A stretch of DNA of 64,000 nt from CAXBNB01 sp049115735. GTDB lineage: Bacteria > Bacteroidota > Bacteroidia > Cytophagales > Cyclobacteriaceae. Numbering within the stretch: position 1 is the first letter of the stretch; each line of letters opens with the position of its first letter. A program made the position numbers and the translations under genes. Shown in pieces: positions 43,246 to 51,079 of this stretch. The notes beneath the pieces are model-generated. The model had not been told where the DNA came from and did not search any database. It worked only from the letters and a program-made list of their open reading frames with translations. Location of the stretch: contig JAGDZP010000026.1 of NCBI GenBank assembly GCA_049115735.1, positions 124,001-188,000 on the forward strand, read 5' to 3'.

Positions 43246-44244
43246 TTAAGAATCCGTCAAGTGATTGAGGATTTCCTTGGCTTGATGCCAATCTATCCTC
43301 GGGCCAAATTGAGATACAACCTTTGAAGAAGCAAGGCTCGCTAGCTTTCCAGCTTCTGCATAACTATGCCCATGATTGATCGCATACAAAAATGCTCCCG
43401 CAAACATATCCCCTGCGCCATTGGTATCTATGGCCTCCACCTTGTAAGATTCAATATCAATAAAAGTATCTCCGTCGAATATTGATGCACCGTTTTTCCC
43501 AAGTGTAATAGCAAACTTCTTGGCTATGGTCTTCAAAGATTCACGTGCCGCCAACAAATTATCGGTTTCAGTGTACAGCATCGCCTCTTCTTCATTGCAG
43601 AATAACAAATCCACACCATCTCCAACTACTTCTACCATTTCATTCCTGAAGAATTTAACCATACTTGGATCTGAAAACGATAATGCCACTTTTGCACCAT
43701 TCGCCCTGGCTATTTCCATTCCCTTCATCATCGCCTCTCTGCCAGATGGTGATGGCACCAAGTATCCCTCAGAATAAATGTAATTGGAATCCTTGATGGC
43801 ATTTTCATCAATTTCTCTCACTGAGAAATCTGAAGTTATGCCCAAAAATGTATTCATAGTCCGCTCTGCATCAGGTGTGGTCATTACCAGGCACTTTCCT
43901 GTAATGCCATCTGGGGCAGTTTCTGAAGTTAGCTTGGTGTCTACCCCATTGGTCTCAAGATCGTTCAGATAAAACTGCCCGAACCGATCGTTAGAGACTT
44001 TACAAGAGTAATAGCAGTTGCTGCCAAACTGACTGGCCGCAACCACAGTGTTGGCTGCTGAGCCTCCACCCTTCATCATACTTTCATCAATATCTATGGC
44101 ACTTATCAACTCGTTCTGGCGATCTTCTTCTACCAGCGTCATCAGACCTTTTTCTACTTTGTATTTCTTCAAAAATTCTTCTTCTACCTCAAAGACAAGG
44201 TCTACTAAGGCATTTCCAATTCCATAGATATCGTATTTCTTCAT
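43246..44244 (-). CDS. PfkB-family kinase, probable adenosine kinase
   Basis: 332-residue ribokinase-fold enzyme. The glycine pair motif MMKGGGSAANTVVAASQFG is near residues 44-62, and the catalytic signature DTNGAGDMFAGAFLYAI with its Asp lies near 267. The layout GNALVDLVFEV and VEKGLMTLV is that of the adenosine kinase-like subgroup of Bacteroidota. ATG at 44244 chosen; the extension to 44277 adds only a basic stretch. Substrate could be another nucleoside or sugar. Confidence 0.82.
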   Translation of the reverse strand: MKKYDIYGIGNALVDLVFEVEEEFLKKYKVEKGLMTLVEEDRQNELISAIDIDESMMKGGGSAANTVVAASQFGSNCYYSCKVSNDRFGQFYLNDLETNGVDTKLTSETAPDGITGKCLVMTTPDAERTMNTFLGITSDFSVREIDENAIKDSNYIYSEGYLVPSPSGREAMMKGMEIARANGAKVALSFSDPSMVKFFRNEMVEVVGDGVDLLFCNEEEAMLYTETDNLLAARESLKTIAKKFAITLGKNGASIFDGDTFIDIESYKVEAIDTNGAGDMFAGAFLYAINHGHSYAEAGKLASLASSKVVSQFGPRIDWHQAKEILNHLTDS

Positions 44245-44476
44245 TGTTGCTATTTTAAAATTCCTGCGCAAGTTCACAGAAAAAAAATTGATCTCCCATT
44301 TTAGTTCGTAAAAATTTTATGCATCTCATAATCACCATATATCAGTGTCTTTCTCATGCAAAATGCTACAGTAGAAAAGCTATTCTTCAAGCTTGAAACT
44401 ATATCCACAACTATTGATCTTCATTATTAATTTCTCTGGTTATATTTAGGGCTGGAATTAAACTGAAGAAGGAAAA

Positions 44477-45691
44477 ATGTCGGGATGCAGTACGTGCGGC
44501 ACACTAACAGCCGCCGATGGAAATGTATTAGGGTGTAGTAGGAATGGAGGCTGTGATAGTGGTGGTTGCAATAAACTAAATGTTTTTGACTGGCTGTCAA
44601 ATATGGAAATGCCAGCCAAAGACAGATTTGATGTTTTAGAAGTTCGCTTCAAAAACGGACGTAAAGATTTCTTCCGAAACACCAACGACCTGGAACTCTA
44701 CCCGGGGGATGCAGTTGTAGTAGATGTACCCAATGGGCACCATGTCGGCTATGTATCGCTACAAGGAGAGCTTGTGCGACTACAGATGCAGAAGAAAAAA
44801 GTGAATAATGATGACGATGTACGTGCCATTTATCGTCTTGCCTCAGACAGAGATCTTGAGAAGTTTGAAAAGGTCAAAAACAGAGAAAATCCAACCTTAT
44901 ACCGTACCAGAGAAATCATCCAGGAGTTGAAACTCAAAATGAAACTCACTGATGTGGAGTATCAGGGCGACAATACCAAAGCTACTTTTTACTACTCTGC
45001 AGAAGAGCGAGTTGATTTTCGGGAATTGATTAAAAGACTTGCAGGAGAATTTAAGATCAGAGTAGAAATGAGGCAAATCAGCTTGCGACAGGAAGCAGGT
45101 AGGTTAGGCGGAATAGGGTCTTGTGGACGTGAATTGTGCTGCTCAACCTGGATGTCAGAATTCAAAAATGTATCTACTAGTGCTGCCCGTTATCAAAACC
45201 TATCGCTGAATCCCAGCAAACTTTCCGGACAATGCGGCCGGCTGAAATGTTGCTTGAATTATGAGTTGGAAACTTACATGGACGCCCTGAAAGGCATACC
45301 GGAAGTAAACAAACCTCTGATCACACAAAAAGGAGAAGCTCGCCTTCAAAAAACCGATATCTTTCGTCGTTTGATGTGGTTTGGTTACGACGGAGAAAAT
45401 GCATGGATACCTATAGATACGGATCGCGTAGCTGAAATTCAAAAGATGAACGAAAAGGGCAATAAACCGGATACGCTCATGGAAGATAGCGTAGGTGGCG
45501 AACAGTCCGAATCACAAGCCTTGAATAGCGATCTGGAAAGCCTGGACAAAAAATATAAGAAGAAATCGAAGGGAAGGAATAAAAACCGCAACAAGAATAG
45601 AAACAGAAATCGCAACAAGAACAGGAATAAGAACAAGCAGCAGAATCCAAATGCCAAGAACCAGCAAAACAACAAGCCAAAACAGCAATAG
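44477..45691 (+). CDS. ricT: PSP1-domain protein RicT with Cys-rich head and Asn/Arg/Lys-rich tail
   Basis: 404 residues. The PSP1 domain (about 100-235) holds the paired Cys motifs GSCGRELCCSTW and SGQCGRLKCCLNYE. In Bacillus subtilis RicT binds iron-sulfur clusters with RicA and RicF and promotes RNA maturation; those partners are not seen here. Two unusual ends: five Cys in the first 31 residues (C4, C7, C20, C26, C31), and a tail from about residue 355 made of alternating N with K/R (RNKNRNKNRNRNRNKN...) followed by Gln/Asn. The tail looks RNA-binding and disordered. The gene is single, with a 232-base upstream spacer in which no promoter box is clear. Confidence 0.85.
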   Translation: MSGCSTCGTLTAADGNVLGCSRNGGCDSGGCNKLNVFDWLSNMEMPAKDRFDVLEVRFKNGRKDFFRNTNDLELYPGDAVVVDVPNGHHVGYVSLQGELVRLQMQKKKVNNDDDVRAIYRLASDRDLEKFEKVKNRENPTLYRTREIIQELKLKMKLTDVEYQGDNTKATFYYSAEERVDFRELIKRLAGEFKIRVEMRQISLRQEAGRLGGIGSCGRELCCSTWMSEFKNVSTSAARYQNLSLNPSKLSGQCGRLKCCLNYELETYMDALKGIPEVNKPLITQKGEARLQKTDIFRRLMWFGYDGENAWIPIDTDRVAEIQKMNEKGNKPDTLMEDSVGGEQSESQALNSDLESLDKKYKKKSKGRNKNRNKNRNRNRNKNRNKNKQQNPNAKNQQNNKPKQQ

Positions 45692-45732
45692 GAAATATTC
45701 TTAAGGATATTCGATAGAAATAACTAGCCTTC

Positions 45733-46137
45733 ATGAAAGCCGTTCTCACAATCGTTTTGCTCTTTGCCTTTACTCACATTAAAGCACAGGATGTTCGCGA
45801 ATTTGAGATGAAAGAGGGAGATACCACCTATGTCATGAAAAGGTACTACATGGGCTTCTTAAAGAGGGTTCCTGACAAACCGGAACTGGATTCAGCAAAA
45901 GTGATGGAAATCCAAATGGCCCATCAGGCCTACATGTCTAAAAATGCAGAAGACGGTTTGCTCCTTATAGCCGGACCATTTGGAGATGATGGGGACATGC
46001 GGGGCATAGTAATTTACGATGTGGCCACAATGGAAGAAGCTGAAGCAATTATCAAAAATGACCCTGCCGTAAAAGCAGGCAGATTGGCCATCGAACTGCA
46101 CCCGTGGTGGGCAGCCAAAGGCTCGGTTTTAAAGTAG
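45733..46137 (+). CDS. Secreted YciI-like domain protein
   Basis: 134 residues with signal peptide 1-19. The mature region is a YciI-like/dimeric alpha-beta barrel fold (YYMGFLKRVP; AHQAYMSKNAEDGLLLIAGPFGDDGDMRGIVIYDVATMEEAEAIIKNDPAVKAGRLAIELHPWWAAKG). Family members keep the His/Asp pair (here H49 in the AHQAYM segment and D in GDDGD). It is unusual for this fold to be exported. Enzymatic role unproven. Confidence 0.8.
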   Translation: MKAVLTIVLLFAFTHIKAQDVREFEMKEGDTTYVMKRYYMGFLKRVPDKPELDSAKVMEIQMAHQAYMSKNAEDGLLLIAGPFGDDGDMRGIVIYDVATMEEAEAIIKNDPAVKAGRLAIELHPWWAAKGSVLK

Positions 46138-46150
46138 AATTTACAGGAAA

Positions 46151-46819
46151 ATGAGATTAGGAATATTCTTCTTGGTGCTGGTTTCATTCCTGGCATGTCA
46201 AAAAAAAGAAACCAAAACCACTAATACTGCTCCCGTCACAGAAACCACAGAAACAGAAGTCGACGATGAAAAAAAGGCTATTATCTTTTTCGGCAACAGC
46301 ATTACCGCCGGATATCAGCTTGACTTATCTGAAGCATTTCCAGCTGTCATTGGCAAAATAGTCGATTCACTAAAACTGGATTATCGGGTTGTAAATGCAG
46401 GACTCAGTGGAGAAACCACAGCCAGCGGCAACTCCCGGGTTGGTTGGGTGCTAAAAAACAAGGTAGATATCTTCGTTTTGGAATTAGGTGCCAATGATGG
46501 GCTTAGAGGTATTAGTACTGAAGAGACCAGAAAAAACCTTCAAAGCATTATTGACAAGGTAAAAGCAAAATATCCTCGAGCAAAAATTATCCTTGCAGGC
46601 ATGCAGATCCCTCCGAATTTAGGGCAGACTTATTCGGATGAATTTAAAAACATCTACCCTGATTTGGCTGAACGCAATCAGATCGCACTAATTCCGTTTA
46701 TCCTTGAGGGGGTAGCAGGTGAGTCAGACCTAAACCTTGAAGACGGTATTCACCCAACTCCTGGAGGCCATAAAATTCTGGCCGATAATGTGTGGAAAGT
46801 GTTGCAGCCTCTGCTGTAG
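46151..46819 (+). CDS. TesA-like SGNH esterase lipoprotein
   Basis: 222-residue lipoprotein (Cys16) with a Thr/Glu-rich linker (18-42), then the compact SGNH hydrolase fold: GNSITAG with Ser50, GLSGETTASGNSRVGW, ELGANDGLRG (block III) and DGIHPTPGGHKILA with the catalytic Asp/His. It corresponds to arylesterase/acyl-CoA thioesterase I. Start follows the preceding YciI-like gene by 13 bases; probably an operon of exported proteins. Confidence 0.9.
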   Translation: MRLGIFFLVLVSFLACQKKETKTTNTAPVTETTETEVDDEKKAIIFFGNSITAGYQLDLSEAFPAVIGKIVDSLKLDYRVVNAGLSGETTASGNSRVGWVLKNKVDIFVLELGANDGLRGISTEETRKNLQSIIDKVKAKYPRAKIILAGMQIPPNLGQTYSDEFKNIYPDLAERNQIALIPFILEGVAGESDLNLEDGIHPTPGGHKILADNVWKVLQPLL

Positions 46820-46851
46820 TTCGGATTACTTATGTCAAACCAATCGTAGAT

Positions 46852-47304
46852 ATGAAAAGTAGAACAATCTGTTTATTTTTCGCAGTGTTACTGTTATCAG
46901 CGTGCGGTGATGATTGTTGTCTGCCTTTTGATGATCATGAAGAATTGATTGGAAAATGGATTCTTTTTGAAGAAGGCTATTCGCCCGCGAATGGATATAT
47001 TGTCAGAGAAATTGCCCCAGAACCTGAGCAGTTTATCGAGTTCAAAACATCTGAATCATTCGTCTCAAATATTGACCATATTCGAGAATATACTCAATAT
47101 AAAATTATTGAAAACCCAAACAACAGGAGACCACTATTGGTACTACTTAATAACACACTTGTTAATGACACACTTGCTTTACCGGTTGATATTCACCAAT
47201 TCAGGCAAATTTATGGAATCGAAAAGTATGACTCAGGCGGATTAAGACTGAGTCACCTTTGGTGCGTAGAAGGCTGTCACCTTGGTTTTCGTAAAATAGA
47301 GTGA
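46852..47304 (+). CDS. Small lipoprotein, possible lipocalin-like
   Basis: 150-residue lipoprotein with lipobox LLSAC (Cys18). The rest, with EELIGKWILFEEGYSPANGYI near residue 30 and Cys pair near the end, resembles lipocalin-like or DUF small Bacteroidota lipoproteins, but no firm family is recognised. Start at 46852 is the only one that gives a signal peptide at the N-terminus; the longer in-frame start at 46792 is inside the esterase gene. Converges on typA, 16 bases away. Confidence 0.65.
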   Translation: MKSRTICLFFAVLLLSACGDDCCLPFDDHEELIGKWILFEEGYSPANGYIVREIAPEPEQFIEFKTSESFVSNIDHIREYTQYKIIENPNNRRPLLVLLNNTLVNDTLALPVDIHQFRQIYGIEKYDSGGLRLSHLWCVEGCHLGFRKIE

Positions 47305-47320
47305 CTTTTTCAATATCAGT

Positions 47321-49093
47321 TTAAGGCCTAAACTCAATCTTCCTCATCCTCAATGACTCAGGAGTCACCTCAACATATTCGTCCTCATTGATATATTCCA
47401 AGGCTTCTTCCAAGGAAAACTTTCTTGCCGGGGCGATCTTGACATTGTTATCAGTTCCAGATGTTCTCATGTTAGTCAGCTGCTTTCCTTTTTGAATATT
47501 TATAGCCAAATCGTTTGACCTGGAATGCTCTCCAATTACCTGTCCAACATATAGTTCAATTCCTGGATCAACAAAGAAAATTCCCCTGTCTTGGAGTTTG
47601 TCTATCGAATAGGCCGTTCCCGGTCCGGTACCCATAGAGACCAGCGATCCATTAAGCCTTGATGGAATATCTCCCTTGTATGGTTCATAACCCTGGAAAC
47701 GGTGTGTCATAACAGCCTCTCCACCAGTGGCCGTCAGTATCTGGTTTCTTAGACCAATCAATCCCCTAGCAGGTACGTTGAACTCCAAATGCTGCACATC
47801 TCCTTTTGGCACCATCACAGTCATCTCCCCTTTTCTCTTGGTCACCAGCTCTATCGCCTTTCCAGATACATCTTCTGGCACATCTATCACCAAATGTTCC
47901 ACAGGTTCATGCTTCTGCCCATCTATCTCTTTGTAAATCACCTGCGGTTGTCCCACCTGCAATTCATATCCCTCTCGGCGCATTGTCTCTATCAATACAG
48001 ACAAGTGCAGAACTCCCCTTCCATAAACCAAAAACTTATCTTCCGAATCAGTTAGCTCAACACGTAGGGCAAGGTTTTTTTCTGTCTCCTTCATCAACCT
48101 ATCTCTCAGGTGACGAGAAGTCACAAATTTTCCTTCCTTGCCGAAAAACGGAGAATTGTTGATCGTGAACAACATATTCATTGTCGGCTCATCCACACCC
48201 ACTCTTTCCAGTGGTTCAGGATTATCAAAATCAGTGATGGTATCACCTATTTCAAAATCTTCAATACCTGTCACGGCGCAGATATCACCACAGCCTACAC
48301 TCTCGACCTTCCTTTTTCCAAGCCCCTCGAATATGTGTAGCTCTTTTATGCGAATTCTTTTTACAGTATCATCTTTTTTGGTTAATCCAAGACTCTGTCC
48401 TTCCTTGATTGACCCTTGAAGTATTCTACCAATAGCTATTCTACCTGTAAATGAAGAAAAGTCCAAGGACGTTATCTTCATCCTAAGCACTCCTTCATTT
48501 TGCTCTGGAGGAGGAATTACATCTACTATTGTATCTAATAAAGGAGTAATGCTGTCTGTTTCTTCTTTCCAATCATGGCTCATCCAGCCATTTTTAGAAG
48601 AGCCATATAAAGTTTCAAAGTCTAACTGTTCTTCAGTGGCATCAAGGTTAAACATCAGGTCAAATACTTCCTCATGTACTTCATCTGGTCGGCAATTTTC
48701 CTTATCCACCTTATTCACCACTACAATAGGTTTCAACCCAAGAGAAAGTGCTTTACTAAGTACAAACCTCGTTTGCGGCATGGCCCCTTCAAATGCATCT
48801 ACTAAGAGGATTACTCCGTCTGCCATACTGAGCACACGCTCCACCTCACCACCAAAATCGGCGTGACCGGGAGTATCGATAATATTGACCTTGACGCCTT
48901 TGTATTCTACGGACACATTTTTAGACAGAATAGTAATCCCTCGCTCACGCTCAAGATCGTTACTATCCAGTATCAGCTCTTTGTTGTCCTGTTTTCTGTT
49001 TAGGCTATTGGTGGCGTATATGATTTTATCAACCAGGGTAGTTTTCCCATGGTCAACGTGTGCAATGATTGCAACATTTCTGATTTCAGTCAT
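47321..49093 (-). CDS. typA: Translational GTPase TypA/BipA
   Basis: Ribosome-associated GTPase needed for growth under cold or stress and for 50S biogenesis. G1 AHVDHGKTTL (residues 10-19), the switch I RERGITI, G3 DTPGHADF, G4 NKVD and the conserved C-terminal PARGLIGLRNQIL are present. 590 residues. A -7 box is 21 bases before its ATG. It stands divergent from the ribosomal protein cluster at 49304. Confidence 0.96.
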   Translation of the reverse strand: MTEIRNVAIIAHVDHGKTTLVDKIIYATNSLNRKQDNKELILDSNDLERERGITILSKNVSVEYKGVKVNIIDTPGHADFGGEVERVLSMADGVILLVDAFEGAMPQTRFVLSKALSLGLKPIVVVNKVDKENCRPDEVHEEVFDLMFNLDATEEQLDFETLYGSSKNGWMSHDWKEETDSITPLLDTIVDVIPPPEQNEGVLRMKITSLDFSSFTGRIAIGRILQGSIKEGQSLGLTKKDDTVKRIRIKELHIFEGLGKRKVESVGCGDICAVTGIEDFEIGDTITDFDNPEPLERVGVDEPTMNMLFTINNSPFFGKEGKFVTSRHLRDRLMKETEKNLALRVELTDSEDKFLVYGRGVLHLSVLIETMRREGYELQVGQPQVIYKEIDGQKHEPVEHLVIDVPEDVSGKAIELVTKRKGEMTVMVPKGDVQHLEFNVPARGLIGLRNQILTATGGEAVMTHRFQGYEPYKGDIPSRLNGSLVSMGTGPGTAYSIDKLQDRGIFFVDPGIELYVGQVIGEHSRSNDLAINIQKGKQLTNMRTSGTDNNVKIAPARKFSLEEALEYINEDEYVEVTPESLRMRKIEFRP

Positions 49094-49113
49094 CTCTTTG
49101 AAAAATTAAGGCG

Positions 49114-49121
49114 CAAAGGTA
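49114..49121 (-). promoter_or_regulatory. Candidate -7 box of typA
   Basis: TACCTTTG on the minus strand matches TAnnTTTG, 20 bases before the typA ATG. No -33 element at standard spacing. Confidence 0.5.
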
Positions 49122-49221
49122 TCATTATTAGTTAAGAACTCTTCGCAATTTCTCAAATACACCCATTATTTAAGGTTGGCAATATTGCAGCGCAATTGCA
49201 TTATTTATTCCTAGTCCATTG

Positions 49222-49252
49222 TTTGCAATTAATATAATAATGTCGATATTTG
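49222..49252 (+). promoter_or_regulatory. Promoter of the rpmB-rpmG-DUF4295 cluster
   Basis: TTTG at 49222-49225, a 19-base spacer and GATATTTG at 49245-49252 (one mismatch to TAnnTTTG) repeat the architecture of the gap promoter. Start near 49257 leaves a leader of about 47 bases before rpmB. Confidence 0.6.
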
Positions 49253-49303
49253 CAGTCCGATTTTCAAAATGCCCTTAAACAGGGCTAAAATAAGGATAAA
49301 GAG

Positions 49304-49543
49304 ATGTCAAGAGTTTGTCAAATAACCGGAAAGAGACCAAGAACGGGAAACAACGTTTCTCACGCTCACAATAAAACTAAAAGGAAATTTTTACCTAACC
49401 TTTTCAAAAAGAGATTTTACCTTCCAGAGGAAGACAAGTGGATCACTTTGAAGGTGTCTTCTACTGCTTTGAGGACTATCAACAAAAATGGTATTGACGC
49501 AGTATTGAAGAAAGCGAGACAAAACGGAAACGTTCTTGTATAA
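49304..49543 (+). CDS. rpmB: Ribosomal protein L28
   Basis: 79-residue large-subunit protein. SRVCQITGKRPRTGNNVSHAHNKTKR at the N-terminus is characteristic. Start of a cluster rpmB-rpmG-DUF4295, each gene separated by 2 to 20 bases. Conserved order in Bacteroidota. Confidence 0.97.
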   Translation: MSRVCQITGKRPRTGNNVSHAHNKTKRKFLPNLFKKRFYLPEEDKWITLKVSSTALRTINKNGIDAVLKKARQNGNVLV

Positions 49544-49563
49544 CATATTATCACTGAAGAAAG

Positions 49564-49746
49564 ATGGCAAAAAAAGGAAATAGGGTTCAAGTTATACTAG
49601 AGTGTACTGAGCACAAGCAAAGTGGCCAACCTGGAACCTCAAGGTATATTACTACCAAAAACAGGAAAAATACACCAGATAGAGTGGAGTTGAAGAAATA
49701 CAACCCAATCTTAAAGAAATATACTGTTCACAAAGAAATTAAATAA
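49564..49746 (+). CDS. rpmG: Ribosomal protein L33
   Basis: 60-residue protein with the L33 pattern RVQVILECTEHK and TPDRVELKKYNPILKKYTVHKEIK. It lacks the four-Cys zinc ribbon (only one Cys, in ECTEH), so it is the zinc-independent C-minus paralogue type. It lies 20 bases after rpmB and 2 before the DUF4295 gene. Confidence 0.95.
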   Translation: MAKKGNRVQVILECTEHKQSGQPGTSRYITTKNRKNTPDRVELKKYNPILKKYTVHKEIK

Positions 49747-49748
49747 CC

Positions 49749-49904
49749 ATGGCTAAGAAAGTTGTTGCAACGCTAAAGCAAAAAGGTGGAGTAAAATACG
49801 CCAAAGTGATTAAGGCTGTTAAATCAGACAAAACGGGCGCTTATACCTTTAGAGAAGAAATGGTAACTGAAGACAGGGTGAAGGAAGTTCTTTCTTCAAA
49901 ATAA
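49749..49904 (+). CDS. DUF4295 small basic protein
   Basis: 51-residue protein beginning MAKKVVATLKQKGGVKYAKV and ending RVKEVLSSK. It matches DUF4295, a Bacteroidota protein always placed after rpmG and probably a ribosome-associated factor. It is too short for many gene finders. Its ATG is 2 bases after the rpmG stop. Confidence 0.88.
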   Translation: MAKKVVATLKQKGGVKYAKVIKAVKSDKTGAYTFREEMVTEDRVKEVLSSK

Positions 49905-49931
49905 GTCTTTAGGAAAATATTATTTTTAAGT

Positions 49932-49959
49932 AAAAGTCCCGCTCAAGGGACTTTTTTTG
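49932..49959 (+). terminator. Intrinsic terminator of the ribosomal cluster
   Basis: AAAGTCCC and GGGACTTT form an 8-bp stem with loop GCTCAA, followed by a run of T. It lies 27 bases after DUF4295 and 24 bases before the ftsY ATG. Confidence 0.85.
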
Positions 49960-49983
49960 TTTTTTCCTAAATCCAACTCAATC

Positions 49984-50940
49984 ATGGGTCTGTTCAATAT
50001 TTTTTCAAAAGACAAGAAAGAGTCGCTAGACAAAGGGCTTGAAAAGTCTAAGGATAGTTTTTTCTCAAAACTGGGAAAGGCTGTTGTTGGAAAATCTACG
50101 GTTGATGATGATGTCCTGGATGAACTGGAAGAAATCCTCATCACATCGGATGTAGGGGTGGACACCACCGTCAAAGTGATAGAACGAATTGAGTCAAGAG
50201 TGGCCAAAGACAAGTATCTGGGCACATCAGAATTGGATCAGATTCTTAGAGAAGAAATTGCAGGACTGCTGGAAGAAAACAACACTACCGATCTGGAGGA
50301 TTTCATTATTCCCGAAGAGAAAAAGCCTTATGTAATTCTGGTAGTTGGCGTGAATGGCGTTGGAAAGACCACTACTATTGGAAAGCTTTCCGCACAATAT
50401 AAAAACAAAGGCAAATCGGTGATTTTGGGCGCTGCAGACACCTTTCGTGCAGCAGCAGTAGATCAGTTGAAATTGTGGGGCGAGCGAACAGGCGTACCAG
50501 TCGTATCACACGGCATGAATACAGACCCAGCCTCTGTGGCTTTTGACACGGTAAAGCAAGCAGTAGATACCAATGCAGATGTTGTAATCATTGACACAGC
50601 TGGAAGATTGCATACTAAAGTCAACCTGATGAACGAGCTGACCAAAATCAAAAATGTGATCAAGAAGTTCATCAGTGATGCGCCACATGAAGTGCTTTTG
50701 GTATTGGATGGAAGTACAGGTCAAAACGCATCCATTCAAGCACAGGAATTTACCAAAGCGACTGAAGTATCCGCCTTAGCCATCACTAAGCTGGACGGTA
50801 CAGCAAAAGGAGGAGTTGTCATTGGTATCTCAGATCAATTTAAAATACCTGTGAAATATATCGGGGTGGGTGAAAAAGTTGAAGACCTACAGGTATTTAA
50901 TAAGCTTGAATTTGTCGATTCATTCTTCAATAAGAACTGA
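49984..50940 (+). CDS. ftsY: Signal recognition particle receptor FtsY
   Basis: GTPase docking SRP-ribosome complexes to the inner membrane. N-domain (1-90), then G-domain with GVNGVGKTTTIGKLS (residues 119-133), DTFRAAAVDQL, DTAGRLHTK and TKLDGTAKGG. 318 residues, without the long acidic A-domain of E. coli. The ATG at 49984 (MGLFNIFSKDKK) is chosen over 49957, which is inside the terminator. Confidence 0.96.
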   Translation: MGLFNIFSKDKKESLDKGLEKSKDSFFSKLGKAVVGKSTVDDDVLDELEEILITSDVGVDTTVKVIERIESRVAKDKYLGTSELDQILREEIAGLLEENNTTDLEDFIIPEEKKPYVILVVGVNGVGKTTTIGKLSAQYKNKGKSVILGAADTFRAAAVDQLKLWGERTGVPVVSHGMNTDPASVAFDTVKQAVDTNADVVIIDTAGRLHTKVNLMNELTKIKNVIKKFISDAPHEVLLVLDGSTGQNASIQAQEFTKATEVSALAITKLDGTAKGGVVIGISDQFKIPVKYIGVGEKVEDLQVFNKLEFVDSFFNKN

Positions 50941-51079
50941 TCGATTGATATATTGCATCAACTATCAACGTTTACATTTTTCACTAACAAATTTTCGAAA
51001 CGCGGAATTGCTGAGCATGAATTTCATTCTCGGATTTTGACGTTGTATATTACTTTTAATTGAGTGTAACGAGTATACT

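Noticed and set aside
45439..45675. Leu/Phe-rich minus-strand frames opposite the ricT tail
   Set aside because: They are the reverse reading of the repetitive Asn/Arg/Lys codons, not membrane proteins.
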